Notes: generated by a model from the sequence alone, not told the origin. Shown: positions 47,488 to 60,227, counted from the stretch's first letter. The stretch is DNA of 64,000 bases from Rhizophagus clarus (GCA_015698045.1 BLAL01000313.1:124001-188000); one strand, 5' to 3'. Made by a program: numbers and translations.

Positions 47488-47968
47488 GCTGGACAGAAGT
47501 TTAACGTTGAGAGTCAACTCGTTTTTGACGGTTAAGGTTAACTGAAAAGTTCAAATAATTTGCTGTTACCGTTAAACTGTTTGATTTTTATAGTCAAATC
47601 CTTTGCCAATATCAAATGGTTTGGCGTATAGTTATATCGCACAAAGTTTGCCAGTATGCAAAACATTTAACGTTAAAGCGCAAACAGTTTATCAGTGAGT
47701 AAAGTATTTAATATGAAAGTGTAAACAGTTTGCTAAAGTGAGCAAAACATCTAAAACAGTTTGCTAAGATGGGCAAAGATTTAGCGCCTTAACATTAAAT
47801 GCTTTGTCTATTGACAGACTTTGTGCAACATAATTATTAAGTCAAACTGTTCGACAGTATTGACAATGGATTTGACTATAAGATCAAATAGTTTGACAGT
47901 AACAGCAAATCATTGACTTCACAGTTAACATTAAACGGTTTGATTCTCACGTTAAACTTCTGTCCAGC
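47488..47968. mobile_element. Fold-back / MITE-like element, about 480 bp
   Basis: Begins gctggacagaagtttaacgt and ends with its near-exact complement. The similarity between arms reaches far inward: the tatagtcaaatcc text on the left is matched by ggatttgactata on the right, so nearly the whole element can fold on itself. No coding. A possible 3-bp duplication (ccg) flanks it, but this is weak. Confidence 0.8.
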
Positions 47969-48624
47969 CCGACTTGCCAATGCAACATGCATCTTGTTTT
48001 TTTATAAACGTGTTAATCACAAAAGTATTTATTGAAAATAACTCCCCAGCATTATGAACCGCTTTATATAACGATTAAATTTTATACTAACACGTGATCT
48101 ATACTTGACATTGGTTTTTTGTACTTTCGGGTTTCTTCAATTTCTTTCTTTCTATCGTTCCATTATCGGGATCGCGGCCCGGTTGTTTCACAATTAAGTT
48201 ATATTGTTATTTTTTTAGATTTTTTTTATTTTTCTTTTTTTTCTTTTAAATGTAAATAACAATGACTCGACCCCTCTATAAATAAATAAATTCAATTTCT
48301 TTATAGAAAATTTTACGAAGAAATAATTGAAAACATGTGTATTATCCTGTAAAAAAATTTTATGTTGCAAATTCACTGTATTGTAGCGTAGTCGCTTTTT
48401 TTGCATAAGATTTCAATACTGTAATTTTCAATATTTCTGAAAAAGAGCGAGAATTTAATAATGTTAATTTATCATTAGTTCACATATATACATTTATTTG
48501 TTATGAAAAGGTGGTCGAAGAATTTTTTCAGCAGCATAACGACCATTTTTAATATTTAAAAGTGGTTTTTACTTCATTATCAATTTTCTCCAAGTTGTAT
48601 GTTGAAAGAACATGTTAAGTTTAA
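47969..48624. other. Intergenic, no gene seen
   Basis: AT-rich region including a T-rich tract near 48210-48245. No supported gene. Confidence 0.45.
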
Positions 48625-50644
48625 TTTAAAACTAGTTCTAGTAAATCGTTTACTTTTTTTCATAACGTTAATAAATGAAAGATATGCTGTTTCTATGAAT
48701 TTAACATATGAGTGAAGCCGCTCTTCACGGCATTATACGAGTCCACAACGAACTGGTAAAAAGACCAGATCCATGAACGTTTGAGACGGCGGACAATGGT
48801 CATAGCAGGAACAGAGTACACCATTGGCGATAACGTAGCTATAATATATTCGTCATGCCATTCCTGTTAAATATCAAGGTAATTATTTAGAAATATAATT
48901 TACAATCTTAAAAGTCATTTAGCTCACATTTGTATTGTATCATCTGATACTAAAAATTTTGTTTCTCCTGGACGCAGATTTTGGCAAATATAATTGACAA
49001 ATTCTCGTAAATATATAATGGGTAGTTGTTAACAGTAATTGACCTAAAAGAAAATACAACTTGAGTTAATATTCCGTATATGGGCGACTAATAATTCATA
49101 ATAAAATTAATTTAAAAGATATTGCCTTTAGAACTGTCTGGCCTAGTAAAGCTAACTTTAGCAAACTTTGCTTTCCGATAAAGGTAAACATCCAAGAACT
49201 CAGCAACATGGTTTCTTATGTTTGATAATACTCGATCCCCTATTTGAAGTTCTTGTCCTTCCTGATTCAAGTTTAACTTTTGTTTCAACCCAGAAACATG
49301 TTTCTTTACGTAAGAGTTCTCTTTTGGATCGACTATTTTTCTTTGATTCTGAGTTCATTAATTTCTCTTGTGAGTTGACTATTTTTATCGGAAAGTTCTT
49401 TATTTGTGTTAGAAGATTTTCGTTAGTTTTGGTAAGCTCGGCTATTTCCTCATTTAGGCTATTTATTTGATCAAGTAGAGTTTGTTTAATATTCTGTAGT
49501 TCCTGATTGTGTTTTCATTTGCTTTTCTCTCATCTTCTGCCTTCTGCTTCTCGTAGTTCGCTCTTGCGATAGCCTCATCTTCTCTCTTTCTAAGTTCATC
49601 GTATTTTCTTTGTCGTTTCTCTTCTGCTTCTCTCGCAATTCTTGCATTTTCTTTCTGCTCTCTCCGAGCCCTCTCGAGACATTCATTTGTATTATTGTAT
49701 AAACTCCACCTATAGAAACGATATGCTTATGCAATTCTTTGATGCGTTGTTCACGCACAAGACTATCAGACGGAAAGTCTTCTGGATTTGGAGAAATAGC
49801 TCATCGATTACCCACGGAATTGACAAAAGCCCTAATTGGTTCATTCCAGCTTCTCTTTTTAAAATTTTCTGGATCATTAGTCTGCTTTTTATTACAATGC
49901 GAGAAAACAGAAATCATGTATTGGAGAGCCTCTTCCCCGAGGAACAACTTTACTCCGTTGATCGTACTTCTTTGTTCATTCGTGAACCGTTTAGCTTCTA
50001 TAAACAGTTTTTTTCAATACATTTCTCTAACATGAACGTAATCGCTACTGGTGTTATCACGCACCGAATACGAATAATATAGCCTTGATACCATGAGCAC
50101 ATTTTTGAACGGTGTGAGCAATTTCGTCTAAGACAACTGTGTCGAGGTCATCAGTGTCAAAATCCCCGGTGTGTCAACAATGTTATAATAAGCATTAATT
50201 GTGATATTCGCAGAACCAGATTTTTTGGTAACGGATGACTAATCATTTTCGAGAGTTAGAAAATTAATATATTCGAAATTATTTAAGTCGAATTCATTTA
50301 TTTTTTTTTTTTTTTTATACTTACAAAGCTATCAGAAACAGGGAAAGTCGGGTTTTCATCATCAGAAGTATTCAACAATATATTTCCCGATGTGCTTTTA
50401 CCAGCGCCTTACAAATAAATTTACAGTATAGCTTCAATGAAATGGAGAAAAAGAATAAATGACCGAAAATAAAGATACGATATCAGGACATACCCTTTTT
50501 TCCAACTAAGAGAACGGCTGGCGCATCGATATCCAACGATGGTGGTTTAGGTCTAAATAGTGAAAATTGAGGAATATCAAAAAAAAAAAAAAATGATTTC
50601 TAGTAGATTTTAAACTTAAATGATCCTTACATATCGTCTAACAT
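48625..50644 (-). pseudogene. GIN1: GIN1-like gene, copy C (broken)
   Basis: The start differs (MLDD in place of MANN) but the exon layout is the same. The main exon carries the REQRIKELHKHIVSI segment and coiled coil with several frame changes. The Hint start is damaged: the CFW text reads CFWVET only after a shift, and the MSELQIGD region has lost bases. The TTTHY exon is degraded (the HYV/FDEN part is missing bases) and the last exon has deletions around the Thr-Arg-Ala-Gly and CSCYDHC region. It is the most decayed of the five full-length copies, at the 5' end of the cluster. Confidence 0.85.
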
Positions 50645-51145
50645 AATTATTCGGATGTAGAAAAAATTGGTTCGCTAAAGAGAAGTGATGCTTAATCAGA
50701 AGTTCAGAAGTTAGTAGTTAAATAGAAATCACGATTGGCGTAAGATGAGTTTATCCGGATTCAGATAATGTAAATATTGTTTCTAAATTATACAAAAGGC
50801 TACTAAATGTATCCGAATATGTCCGTTAAGATGACACATGTGCACACATGGATCTTGTTTTTCAATCACGCTAACCATAAAAGAATTTACAAATAAAAGC
50901 GCAAAAAAAAAAAATAGAAACTTTTTTTTTGATTCATTGATAATAACTTTATTGAAGGATAGCTAACTCCGATTTTTTTTTTTCATTTTTGGAAACAATG
51001 AAACATATTTAACAAAGGTTAAATGGATAAAAAAAAACGGAAAAAATACAAAATGAAGTATAATTCTGGACAGATCTACATATCCCTTATATAATACCCG
51101 ATATGTTAACATATGAAATACCCGGCGAGTATTATTTGATAACGT
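50645..51145. other. Intergenic between the GIN1 cluster and the metalloprotease gene
   Basis: AT-rich; shares some text with other GIN1 upstream regions (cttgttttt-caatcacg). No gene. Confidence 0.5.
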
Positions 51146-53223
51146 TTAAATGCGTAAATTATAAATAATTCCTAAAGTATTAACGTAATAATTACCGGTA
51201 CCATATAGACCAATCATTTCATATTCATTATCAGGTACTTCTAATACATGCTTACTACCACCATGACCACCAAACCATTCACTACGTCTACCTAAATTTG
51301 TTTTAATTTCAAACCCATCGATATACCAACCAGAATTAACTTTTAATTCAACAATTTTTTCTTCTGCTTCGAACAAAAATTCTCTTTTGACTCCACCTCT
51401 ATCTCTACCAATACACAAGTTGGTATTATCGGACCAATAGAATGTGATCGAATTGATAATATTTTCGTATTTAATAACCATTCTTTTCAATGTAATAGAT
51501 TTATTTTCGGTAAATTTTTTAAATAAAACTTTAACTTCTGTTAAACTTTCATCAATTTTTCCCAAATAATTAGATTTAAATGCTTTTCCATATATTGGTA
51601 ATATAATTTTACTTTCTTTCGAAAATTTTTGTAAATTTTCTAAAAAAGTATCATTTTGATTTTTTGATACAACATTAATTTTGATAATATTATTATTATC
51701 ACCATAATTTTTAATAATTTCATCAATCTTTAACCGAATTTCAATTTGATTATTATTTTCATCATTAGAATAATCTAAATAACCAACAATATTATTTCTA
51801 ATATAAAATTCTATTAATGAAATTCCTGCGAGACATTTAACTAATAAAAAATCATTTAAAATCCAAAAATCTGCTCCAACATCTTTAAGATCAATTTTTG
51901 CTGGTGGTTCTAAAGGTAAACGGAAACATGGATGAAATCTAAATCTTACGACGTCACTTCTATACCAATGTGCTCCTTCTTCTTCAGACGGTGTCATTGG
52001 AAGAGGATTATTTGGTTCTTTAACCGTAAAAGTACGATTTAAATAATTAAAACCTCTTGACATGATTCCACTTGGAGAATGAGGTGCGGTCAAACAATGA
52101 CCCACTTCATGTAAAAATGCACCAATTCCAATATTACAACATCTCCACCAGGTTCCACTTTCTCCTGAATCATTAGACAATCTAGTTTCATCCGTGATGG
52201 TATTATCTTGAAAACAACTAACAACTTCTTCAAGATGTCTTGGCCAAGCATGAGTCAAATGACTACCAAAAATTCCTAGTCGAATGTTACCCCAACCACC
52301 ACCTAATGCGGCATGACCTCTAACGAATCCCATATTAGGTGAAGTATCATAATGAGTATCCAAAATTAATCCTGCAACGTAACATTGTTTATCGAATGGT
52401 GCACCATATTCTTGTAAACTATCCATGAATATAGAATATAAATCTTTTTTACCATCAACTCTATTAGGATTTTGCTGTGCTATATCTGGATCTAAAATTT
52501 GTTTTAACGTATATGAACTACGAATTATATGAATTCTTGCCGTTTGTCTTAATCCAGGATTTTGATTTGAGATAGTATCTTCTGTCCATTCTTCATCTAA
52601 TCTAAAAACTCTTCTTCCAAATTCATTACGACTCATTTGTTCTGCAGTAAATGCTTGCCATAAATATGCTGCACAACGCAGTTTAGCTTTAACACTTTCT
52701 AACTTATTTTCACCAGACTTTTCTTTTTCTTCAGGAGCATCAATAATTTCTTTTGAATCTTTTGCTACAAGAATTGCTAAATTTAACGGAGGGTTTTGTA
52801 ACAATGGAGAATAATATACTTGAAATGTTGTTGTTAACGGTATTGAATCAGAAGAAAATGGTTTTGTATCAAGAATAAATTTAATATTATTTAAACCTGA
52901 ATCTAAATGTATTAAACATTTGAAATGAGAATTAAAAACTTGCCAAGTTGTTGATGGGAAATTATTCTCATGATGTTCAACCGTAATTTTGGATTCAAAG
53001 TCCATATCTTGTGGACCCGCACGCCCGTAAATCAATAAAATACGCTAAATTACATAGATAGAGCAGTGAATAAGCGAACCAATTTATACGAAAAAAATAT
53101 TATATATATATTTCTAACCTGATGAACTAATTCACCATTTTCAACGTTAACTATAACGGGAGCGTAAGGTGATGATTCATTTTTGGTGCATGACGAACCA
53201 GAATTTGATACATAAAATTTCAT
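51146..53223 (-). CDS. Putative zinc metalloprotease with C-terminal jacalin-type lectin domain, two exons, 667 aa
   Basis: Exons 53223-53119 and 53044-51146 join in phase 0. The catalytic site is FLHEVGHCLTAPHSPSGIMS: HExxH at 347-351, a third His at 357 (HExxHxxxxxH) and a Met-turn-like GIMSRG, so a metzincin-like zinc centre. About residues 560-667 form a jacalin-like beta-prism lectin (ITFYWSDNTNLCIGRDRGG, then SEWFGGHGGSKHVLEVP and a closing GIIYNLRI). This order matches the fungal putative metalloprotease family of yeast YIL108W and S. pombe SPAC607.06c (Pfam Metallopep). There is no obvious signal peptide, so it is probably cytosolic. All key residues present; no frame damage. A TATA-like box lies 70 bases upstream. 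Confidence 0.95.
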
Positions 53224-53290
53224 ATTATTTTACGAAATAATAAGCTTTTCAAAAAAAAAGAAAAAAAAAATAATAGTATGTTGGAGCGCA

Positions 53291-53298
53291 TTTATATA
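53291..53298 (-). promoter_or_regulatory. TATA-like box of the metalloprotease gene
   Basis: TATATAAA on the minus strand, about 70 bases before the ATG. Position and sequence fit a core promoter; not otherwise tested. Confidence 0.5.
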
Positions 53299-53627
53299 GC
53301 AATTTGTCAATCGTAAAATATTAGTATTTCCTAATATGTCAAATGAGCAGATACAAAAGCCCCTATTTCATTTTCAAATAAAGTAATTTTGTTAGAACTT
53401 TATTTCCGTAAATTATATGGACTTAACGATTTTAGTTTTAGGTTTGTTTATATTCGGTGGTAGTGTTTACACCACATGACTGCAAATAAAAAATCCCACT
53501 ATAAGACCACAAATATTATTTCTAATTATTAATATTTTATTAATTCAAAATTCTTTAATTACTACATCACATCAGATATTTAAAAATCACTTCTTTACAT
53601 TATCGCTTAGCATCTTTTAATACTCTT

Positions 53628-54290
53628 ATATTTATACTGATGGCTCTATTCAATTTAGGTATATTCAGATAATTCTATGGGGCTTGGTTGGATTCAATCA
53701 ACGCCTAAAACATCTTCATATGAATACTGCTTTTCTACCATCTTCAACAAGATCGGAAGCGTTTAGTATCTTAATTGCACTTTTAGCAGCTAACTCTTAT
53801 AAAATCTACACAAAATTGCATTCATTATTTTCGCCGATAGATCTGCTAATTTGGTCTAAGAACCCTATTGCAGCTAAAATTTTCAATAGGTTTATTGTTT
53901 CATCATCTTTAAACCACTACCAGTCATCGGTTATATTATGTATAACCCTTATTATACTCATCGTATTAAAGTTTCCATATTATCTTTACCAACACTGGAT
54001 GTACAACAAAGGAATTTTTGCTTCTAACATGATCTCTTGTCCTATTGCAAACATTTTCAGGACTTCACCCTCATTTACCTTTATGTGCTGTTTACCAAAC
54101 CGCTTCAACTTCTATTTTGCCGCGATTCAAAGATATTCTTATAGAAACTTTAGTCAAAAATAGCTCGACGCCAATGCCTGAGGATATCCCAAAATACGTT
54201 AATAATAGTCCGTTATTTAGCACCACGATATTGTCAACCAATGACGTACACTATTCACACCCAGACCTTTGGTTTTCTATCTGGTCCCGA
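53628..54290 (+). pseudogene. LINE (non-LTR retrotransposon) RNase H remnant
   Basis: Readable in shifting frames: YTDGSIQF at about 53633, MGLGWIQSTPK-type text, then FLPSSTRSEAFSILIALLAA, which matches the ...PSSTRAE..A...AL motif of RNase H domains in fungal LINE polyproteins. Stops and frame changes are frequent. No reverse transcriptase region or poly-A tail was found beside it. It is a short, old fragment. Confidence 0.65.
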
Positions 54291-56661
54291 TCGAATTGAC
54301 ATCGCTATTCTTCTGCTCGTTTCAAAGAAAGGTAGGTCGCCGCGATTCCCTCATAATGAAGTATTTGGATTTTCTATTCTAGGCTATCAGAACAGAAATT
54401 TGGATTAAGTACTCACGCGAAAAAACATAAAACTTTATATGATCACTTACATACCGTTCGTCGCACAAACACTCACGTGACAAATCAATTACTCGCTAAG
54501 AACTTAGATGACGTCAGGACATAGTTATTTCTTTTGGGCCGTCAATTACTTCAACTAGTTATATAGACCCATCCCTGGACACGGCTAAATGGGTACAGTG
54601 GGTGGGTTTAAATTTTTACATGGAGATTTATGGTACAGTATATGAATAGAACAATTTTGGGTTTTGTACTGTATTTTGGATTTTCGTTCTCATTTTGTAT
54701 TTTCGCAATTTTTTCATTCTTTAACAGTTAATTCAGATTTATTTTTACACTACCCGTCAACTCCTATCTTTACGACTTTCGAGTAGATTAGTTGTTTTAT
54801 AGATAGTGAACTGGCTCACTCATGTGGCTTAATATCACTTGTATATTCACCCGTATAGTTCCTAAAAATGGTTCACGAATCAATAAATACATATTATTGC
54901 TGTAGTGAAGAGTACACCGCTTCTTAATCGAGACCTTAATTTTCTTCTTTCACCTCTTCGAGTCATGAAAAATATTCATCGCTGTAATTTATTATTTAAA
55001 ATTTGACTGGTTAACTTATGTAGCAATCATTTAATCATTCATTCATTCATTTATTCATTCGCTTTAGATTCTTCCATTTTTGTTTCTAAACTATTCAAGC
55101 TTCCTGGACTAAAGTCATAGAAAACTAAGGATTGAAGCTTTGTATAATAGAACCAATTATTAAGGTAGATCTTCCAGTTTCTTACTATTTTTTATCCATT
55201 GCTTATTTTGCTTTTGAGATAACATTAACTAATTTTTTTTACTATTTCTTTTCATTCATTTCCTTACACTTTCTTTATCATTCCTCTATACTCACTTTTT
55301 TGTTCTAACACAATTATTTTCTTCATTCCATTAACACTTATTTTTTCATTCCACCATACTTAATTTTCGTTCTATTATTTTATCCCTAAGGTAGTTGGGT
55401 TATAGTATACAACCACTTGTTCAAATTTGGGTGTTTAATAGACTATTTATATGGTCACTCATGATGTGTGTGCCTATCCCTACTTTTTCCATCCTTTTAC
55501 ATCACTTTTTTTATTCCCTTTGCACCATTTTTTAATTTCTTTATACTAATTTTCATTTCTTTACACTCAATTTTTCATTTATTTATACTTTCTTTTTCGT
55601 TTATGTTTTATTTTTTGTTAAAACATAGTGATAATTAATAAAAAAAAGATATAAAAAAATTTTTTTGTAATAATAAACAAATGCATAAAATTTAAATATA
55701 AATCACGCACATCGATGAATAATATATATATATATAAATCTGCACACTCAATTGATTAAACAAAATACTTAAAGATCAAGGATACGATACATCAAAAGGT
55801 CAAGAGCATACACCAAAGATCAAGGAAATATATACCAAGGATACATATGCTTAAAGATTAAGGAAGATGCACCCACTTATTGAGTCCAAAGTAACATCCA
55901 ATCCTATCCTATAAAAGAACAAAGAAAAGAATATTATTAAACGTTTTTGAAAGAAAAAACAACTTTATTAACCAGCAACTTCCAAGTTGATTTCTACAAA
56001 AAAAAAATTGCTAAATATTCTTGAAATAAAAATCAATCCTTAAAGAAAGAATGAAATTGTAAGATCATTACGTTGTTTATCTAATGAAGTGATGAGTGAT
56101 CAAACATTTATGATGATTATTGCCGACTCCTACCAAAATTTCTAATAAATTTTTATTGTCAAATATTGTAAATTTACATTCATTTTCCAAAAATTCATTA
56201 TAAATGACATAAAAATTGTTATTATCGATTAATTAAGAATACTAAAAAGAAATATTATTAAAAAAAAAATATTTTAGAATTTTTATGTGTAATTTATCAG
56301 TTAATGAAAACAAAAAAATCTAAATTCATGAAACCTATAGAGAAAGCGTTGTGAAAAAAAAAATTTCTTGCGAACTATCAAAAAATTATTTCTAAAAAAA
56401 AAAATCCGTGCGATCTGAAAATATTTACTTATTCATTTAATTAACTATTACTTATTAGTATTAGTAAAGCTAATTGGAACCTTTAATCTAACCAAAAAAA
56501 AAAAAATTAAATAAATAATAATATTATTATAAGTTCTAAGGCGAGGATTTACTCATGGCAGTCTCATGGGATGCGTTGCATTACATTTTATTATTATATT
56601 GGTCTTCCAGATTTTTCTTTAATGATCGTACAAATCTACTTGTAAACGTTGGGATTCAGCA
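54291..56661. other. Long intergenic region, pyrimidine-rich, with a TTCA microsatellite
   Basis: Mostly T- and C-rich simple text. A short (ttcattca)n microsatellite lies near 55027-55066 and ttcattt/tttacactt words recur to about 55600. No gene supported. Confidence 0.5.
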
Positions 56662-56868
56662 CTAAGTAAGATAAGCTTCTTTTTCCATTTTAATCTGCTT
56701 AATTATTATTTTCTGAATTCCTAATTTCGCTTGTTCCAATTTATTAGCATATTCTTCTTCTTGTTGGTGCAAGAGATTTTCACGATCAGTTATCTCTTTT
56801 TCTCGTTCAGAAAGAAACTGTTCAAATAAAACTAACCTGTTAAGAGAATCAATCCCAACTGAGGTCAT
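56662..56868 (-). CDS. Small hypothetical coiled-coil protein or exon
   Basis: 68 residues from an ATG: MTSVGIDSLNRLVLFEQFLS, then a heptad-like REKEITDRENLLHQQEEEYA stretch ending KEAYLT. It is strongly helical and charged, and more balanced in composition than its surroundings. No neighbour exon is evident and the family is not recognised; it may be a fragment. Confidence 0.35.
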   Translation of the reverse strand: MTSVGIDSLNRLVLFEQFLSEREKEITDRENLLHQQEEEYANKLEQAKLGIQKIIIKQIKMEKEAYLT

Positions 56869-57758
56869 ATCTACAGTTGTTTTAAGTCGTTAACGATCTT
56901 TTTTCTTTGTGTAATTGATTACCTCTCAATTCCACAGTTCTTCCACTTCAGGATGAATACAGTACTACTCGTCTCTTCTATTGTTAGTGGATATTTCCGA
57001 GTTGTGAAACGTCGCCATATATCATTTTTAATAAAGCGAGGAAGTTGGTTAAGCGTGTTTTAAAGTGAGAGTGAAAAGATGGAATAATGAGTTACTCATT
57101 TATTCGAAGAGTACTCAATGGTTACTCTATATATACGTGAGAAGGAAAATAATATTTCATGATAGAATTCTGCTTTCTTAGAATCGGAGAATTCCATATA
57201 TTGGTAGCAAAAATAAATATGTTTATCATGTTTGTTAGATTTTATTACGTTAGCGAATAATTAAGTGAAGCTTTCACTTGCGAGCTATGAAGATTTTTTT
57301 CGTTTACATCTTGTCTCTTATTCATTCAGTGAATGGCATTCGTTTATGATCAATAATTGATGAATAAAAAGCACGATTAAGTGGCAAAACGCTCATGTAT
57401 GGAAATGATTCGAGTATGTAATAATATTATCAACGAACGCATAAAAAACAAAATATTTATCCATATGATTACGGAAGTAATTTACTATATATTAATTTGT
57501 TTGTATACTCCAGCGAATCTGGGCGAATCAAATTTTGGCTTTAGTCAGTTTCACTATTCACAAGAGTAAAGCGCTCAAAAGAATGCTTCTTCCTTAGATT
57601 TATAGACCAGGTGGGTCATTAATGAAGATATTCTGACAACATTGCATTTAATGTACTTTTTTTTACTGTTGAACAAAATTTTATTGGGAGAAATATTGGA
57701 TTTAATACATATTGGTAAACTGACTAGGTTTCTAGCTTAAAAGACTAATGTGACTACA
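56869..57758. other. Intergenic, no supported gene
   Basis: The plus-strand open frame at 57381-57569 has no recognisable content; I do not call it. Confidence 0.4.
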
Positions 57759-57766
57759 ATTCTAGT

Positions 57767-58546
57767 CAGTGATGGCAAATGACAATGTCATTTGGCTAAT
57801 TTTTAAATGATCCCAAATGATATCAAAATGATATAAGAATTCGTATCATTTAAAATAAATGTCATTTACAAATGACAAGTGACGAAATGACATGTGTCAT
57901 TTTTAAATGATAATGTCATTATCATTTGATGATCCATTTTGCAGCAAAAATATATTTCGTTTATTAAATTTGGAAAAAAAATAAGTGATAACATTTTATT
58001 TTATGCAAAATGAATCTAAAGATTTTAATTTTTTTTCGCGTTTTTGTCAGTTGATTGACAAAGAAAATCATTTAGATAGCGATGATGTTATAAATGAAGA
58101 AACTTATAATTTTGAAGTAGGTGGGCAGGATACTCATCCAGTAGATAATCCATTAGCTAAATGAAATCTACTTAATTTGTTTAATGAATCTTTAGAAATG
58201 CCAGTTTATGTTAGTTCAATGATAAACTTGAATTAAATATCTAATGTAATTTATTTATTAATTGTTATCGATCTGGAAGTTTAGTAAAGAATACAAGTAA
58301 AGAAAGAAATCTAATCTAATAGACAACTATAAACTAATCTATACTAACAAACACCACCAGGATGTTCCCCGACCGGGAATATCTAATGTAATAAAAATTT
58401 AACAGAATAAATATGCGAAATATATTACAGGTCACATGATATATTTTAAATGACAATCATTTGTCATTTGCCTTTTGAAATGATATAATGACATGTGACA
58501 TGTCACTAATATCATTTGTATCATTTCATGTCACTTGCCAACACTG
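57767..58546. mobile_element. Short hAT-type element, 780 bp
   Basis: Ends CAGTGATGGCAAATGACA and the complement of CAGTGTTGGCAAGTGACA, with an 8-bp target duplication attctagt at 57759-57766 and 58547-58554. Subterminal AAATGACA / TGTCATTT words are packed at both ends. The middle keeps about 70 codons that look like a transposase C-terminal piece (SDDVINEETYNFEVGGQDTH, then NPLAK-stop-NLLNLFNESL). It is a deletion derivative, non-autonomous. Confidence 0.9.
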
Positions 58547-58554
58547 ATTCTAGT

Positions 58555-59239
58555 TAACTAACAAAAATCTCCTAAGAAATAATTGTCCGTTAAACGATAA
58601 AAATAAAAGAAAAATTTTGCAATTTATGATCAACAATTCAACATATGGTTAGTATTAATGCCATCAAAAGTCATGTGAAGAAATTGCAGTGTTACTGTAC
58701 CACATTCTGGTGAAACGGTATGTAGTACAACATTTATAGCTGCAAGATACCAACAAAGTAATAATAGTTATACATGTAACCAGGTTGTATACACATTGCC
58801 GTGACATTGGTTACATTTATGCAGCATTTCGCTTAATATTACGAAAATTGTATAAATAGGATTGAATTGTCAATAATTTTTCACTTTTTGCTCGCTTCTT
58901 TGAGTTCTTTTGTTATGGTCCAAAGTTGACCCCACCAAAAAAACTTTCCATTCGCTTAATTTAACTTTATGTTCCAAAAACAATTATTTGCGCAACTAAC
59001 TGTCTAATATCATTTTGGGTTATCAGTTATCATCACTTTCAGCTCTTAATTTTATGTAAAGGGCGTTAAAAAAAAAATATTCGCTTTCTTTTTCAATTAT
59101 CGTAAACTTGAACTGCGCCACAAAAAAATCAGGGAAAAAAGACCGATATTTATGGTTTTTTTTTTACTGCGCAGCACAAGTTTACTAATAAAAAAAAATT
59201 TCCTTTTTCATTATATCAAAAAAAAAACGCTAAACGCCA
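58555..59239. other. Intergenic upstream of the kinase remnant
   Basis: A TATA-like tgtataaatagg at about 58849-58860 could have served the kinase remnant downstream. No gene. Confidence 0.4.
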
Positions 59240-59737
59240 ATGACATCATTATAGTTGCATCTCGAAGATCATTACGCCAATGAGCTTAAAATATTATTGG
59301 ATGACAGGAAAATCCATTATTATGGTCCTCAAGACCTTAAGATTCTTCCGGAGACTATTGGTTCTGGTGGATCATCATCTGTCCATATTGCAAAATGGAA
59401 GAATACATCAACAATACATGCGATTAAAAAGGTTGTCAACGATAAAGAGGTATGGTTACTGATAATAGTGTTTGTTATATTAAATCTATATTATTGATTT
59501 TTTTTTTTTCGTTTCTAGGTTTATTTAACGAAAATGGCTGATGGACATCAAAATATTATTCGATTTTACGGAGTCATGGACTTAGATGGTAAAACCATAA
59601 TTGTGATTAAATATATTACAATTTTTTTTTAAAAAAAATCGTTGACATGTTGTTTTCATTTGGAAGAAAAGGAATATTCGCTTGTTCTAGAATATGCAGA
59701 CGGTGGTACACTGCGAGATCATTTAAGGAACGAGTAG
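59240..59737 (+). pseudogene. Protein kinase 5' fragment (broken, truncated)
   Basis: Exons 59240-59449, 59519-59588 and 59667-59737 give the N-lobe of a kinase: HLEDHYANELKILLDD, a glycine loop IGSGGSSSVHIAKW, AIKK with the Lys, GHQNIIRFYGVMDLDG and YSLVLEYADGGTLRDHLRNE. An in-frame TAG lies at codon 5 (MTSL-stop-LHLED) and another follows HLRNE. The catalytic lobe (HRD, DFG, APE) is absent: the sequence changes to unrelated text at about 59740, the likely edge of the virus-like element on the right. It is a TKL-type kinase remnant related in style to the gene at 26308-27803. Confidence 0.8.
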
Positions 59738-60194
59738 GCCAAAAAGAAGGGTTCTGGGGTCAAAATTACCATATAGCTATAAAAGGAGTAAGCCCCTTCC
59801 CAGCTTATTTTCCGATATAGAAAATTTAAGTAATCTTATATGAAATCCAAATTCATTTGCAACATCAAGAAACATAACGATAATAAATATAGAATTCAGG
59901 TTTAAAATTAAGCTGGGCTCAAATCCTGTTAACATACCCACATTGCCCAAATTTTTTGATTACAAACCAAAGGAGAGCACCATCATTGTTAACGAGCTGG
60001 CCGAATTTTAATTCCAAATAAGATAACAGAAAAGGTATGCCATCCAGCTTGCCACCAAAAAGTCAGATGGGCATCGAGGACCAAAGTGTCCGAGCATGCT
60101 CATCTGACGGTCCTTCAAGCCAATTAAGCATACCAGATTTTAATGTTATCCTAGAATGAATTCTAAAACTGATTTATGACTGTAAACAAAACGA

Positions 60195-60227
60195 GATAAA
60201 TCTAACCTCAACGAGGTTAGATTTATC
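60195..60227. repeat. Perfect 15-bp palindrome in the element leader
   Basis: gataaatctaacctc, a 3-base spacer, and its exact complement. The CTAACCTC word is the same as in the tandem repeat 80 bases downstream. Confidence 0.9.

Noticed and set aside
55027-55066. TTCA repeat as a regulatory array or CRISPR-like repeat
   Set aside because: Simple tetranucleotide microsatellite in a pyrimidine-rich region; no spacers.
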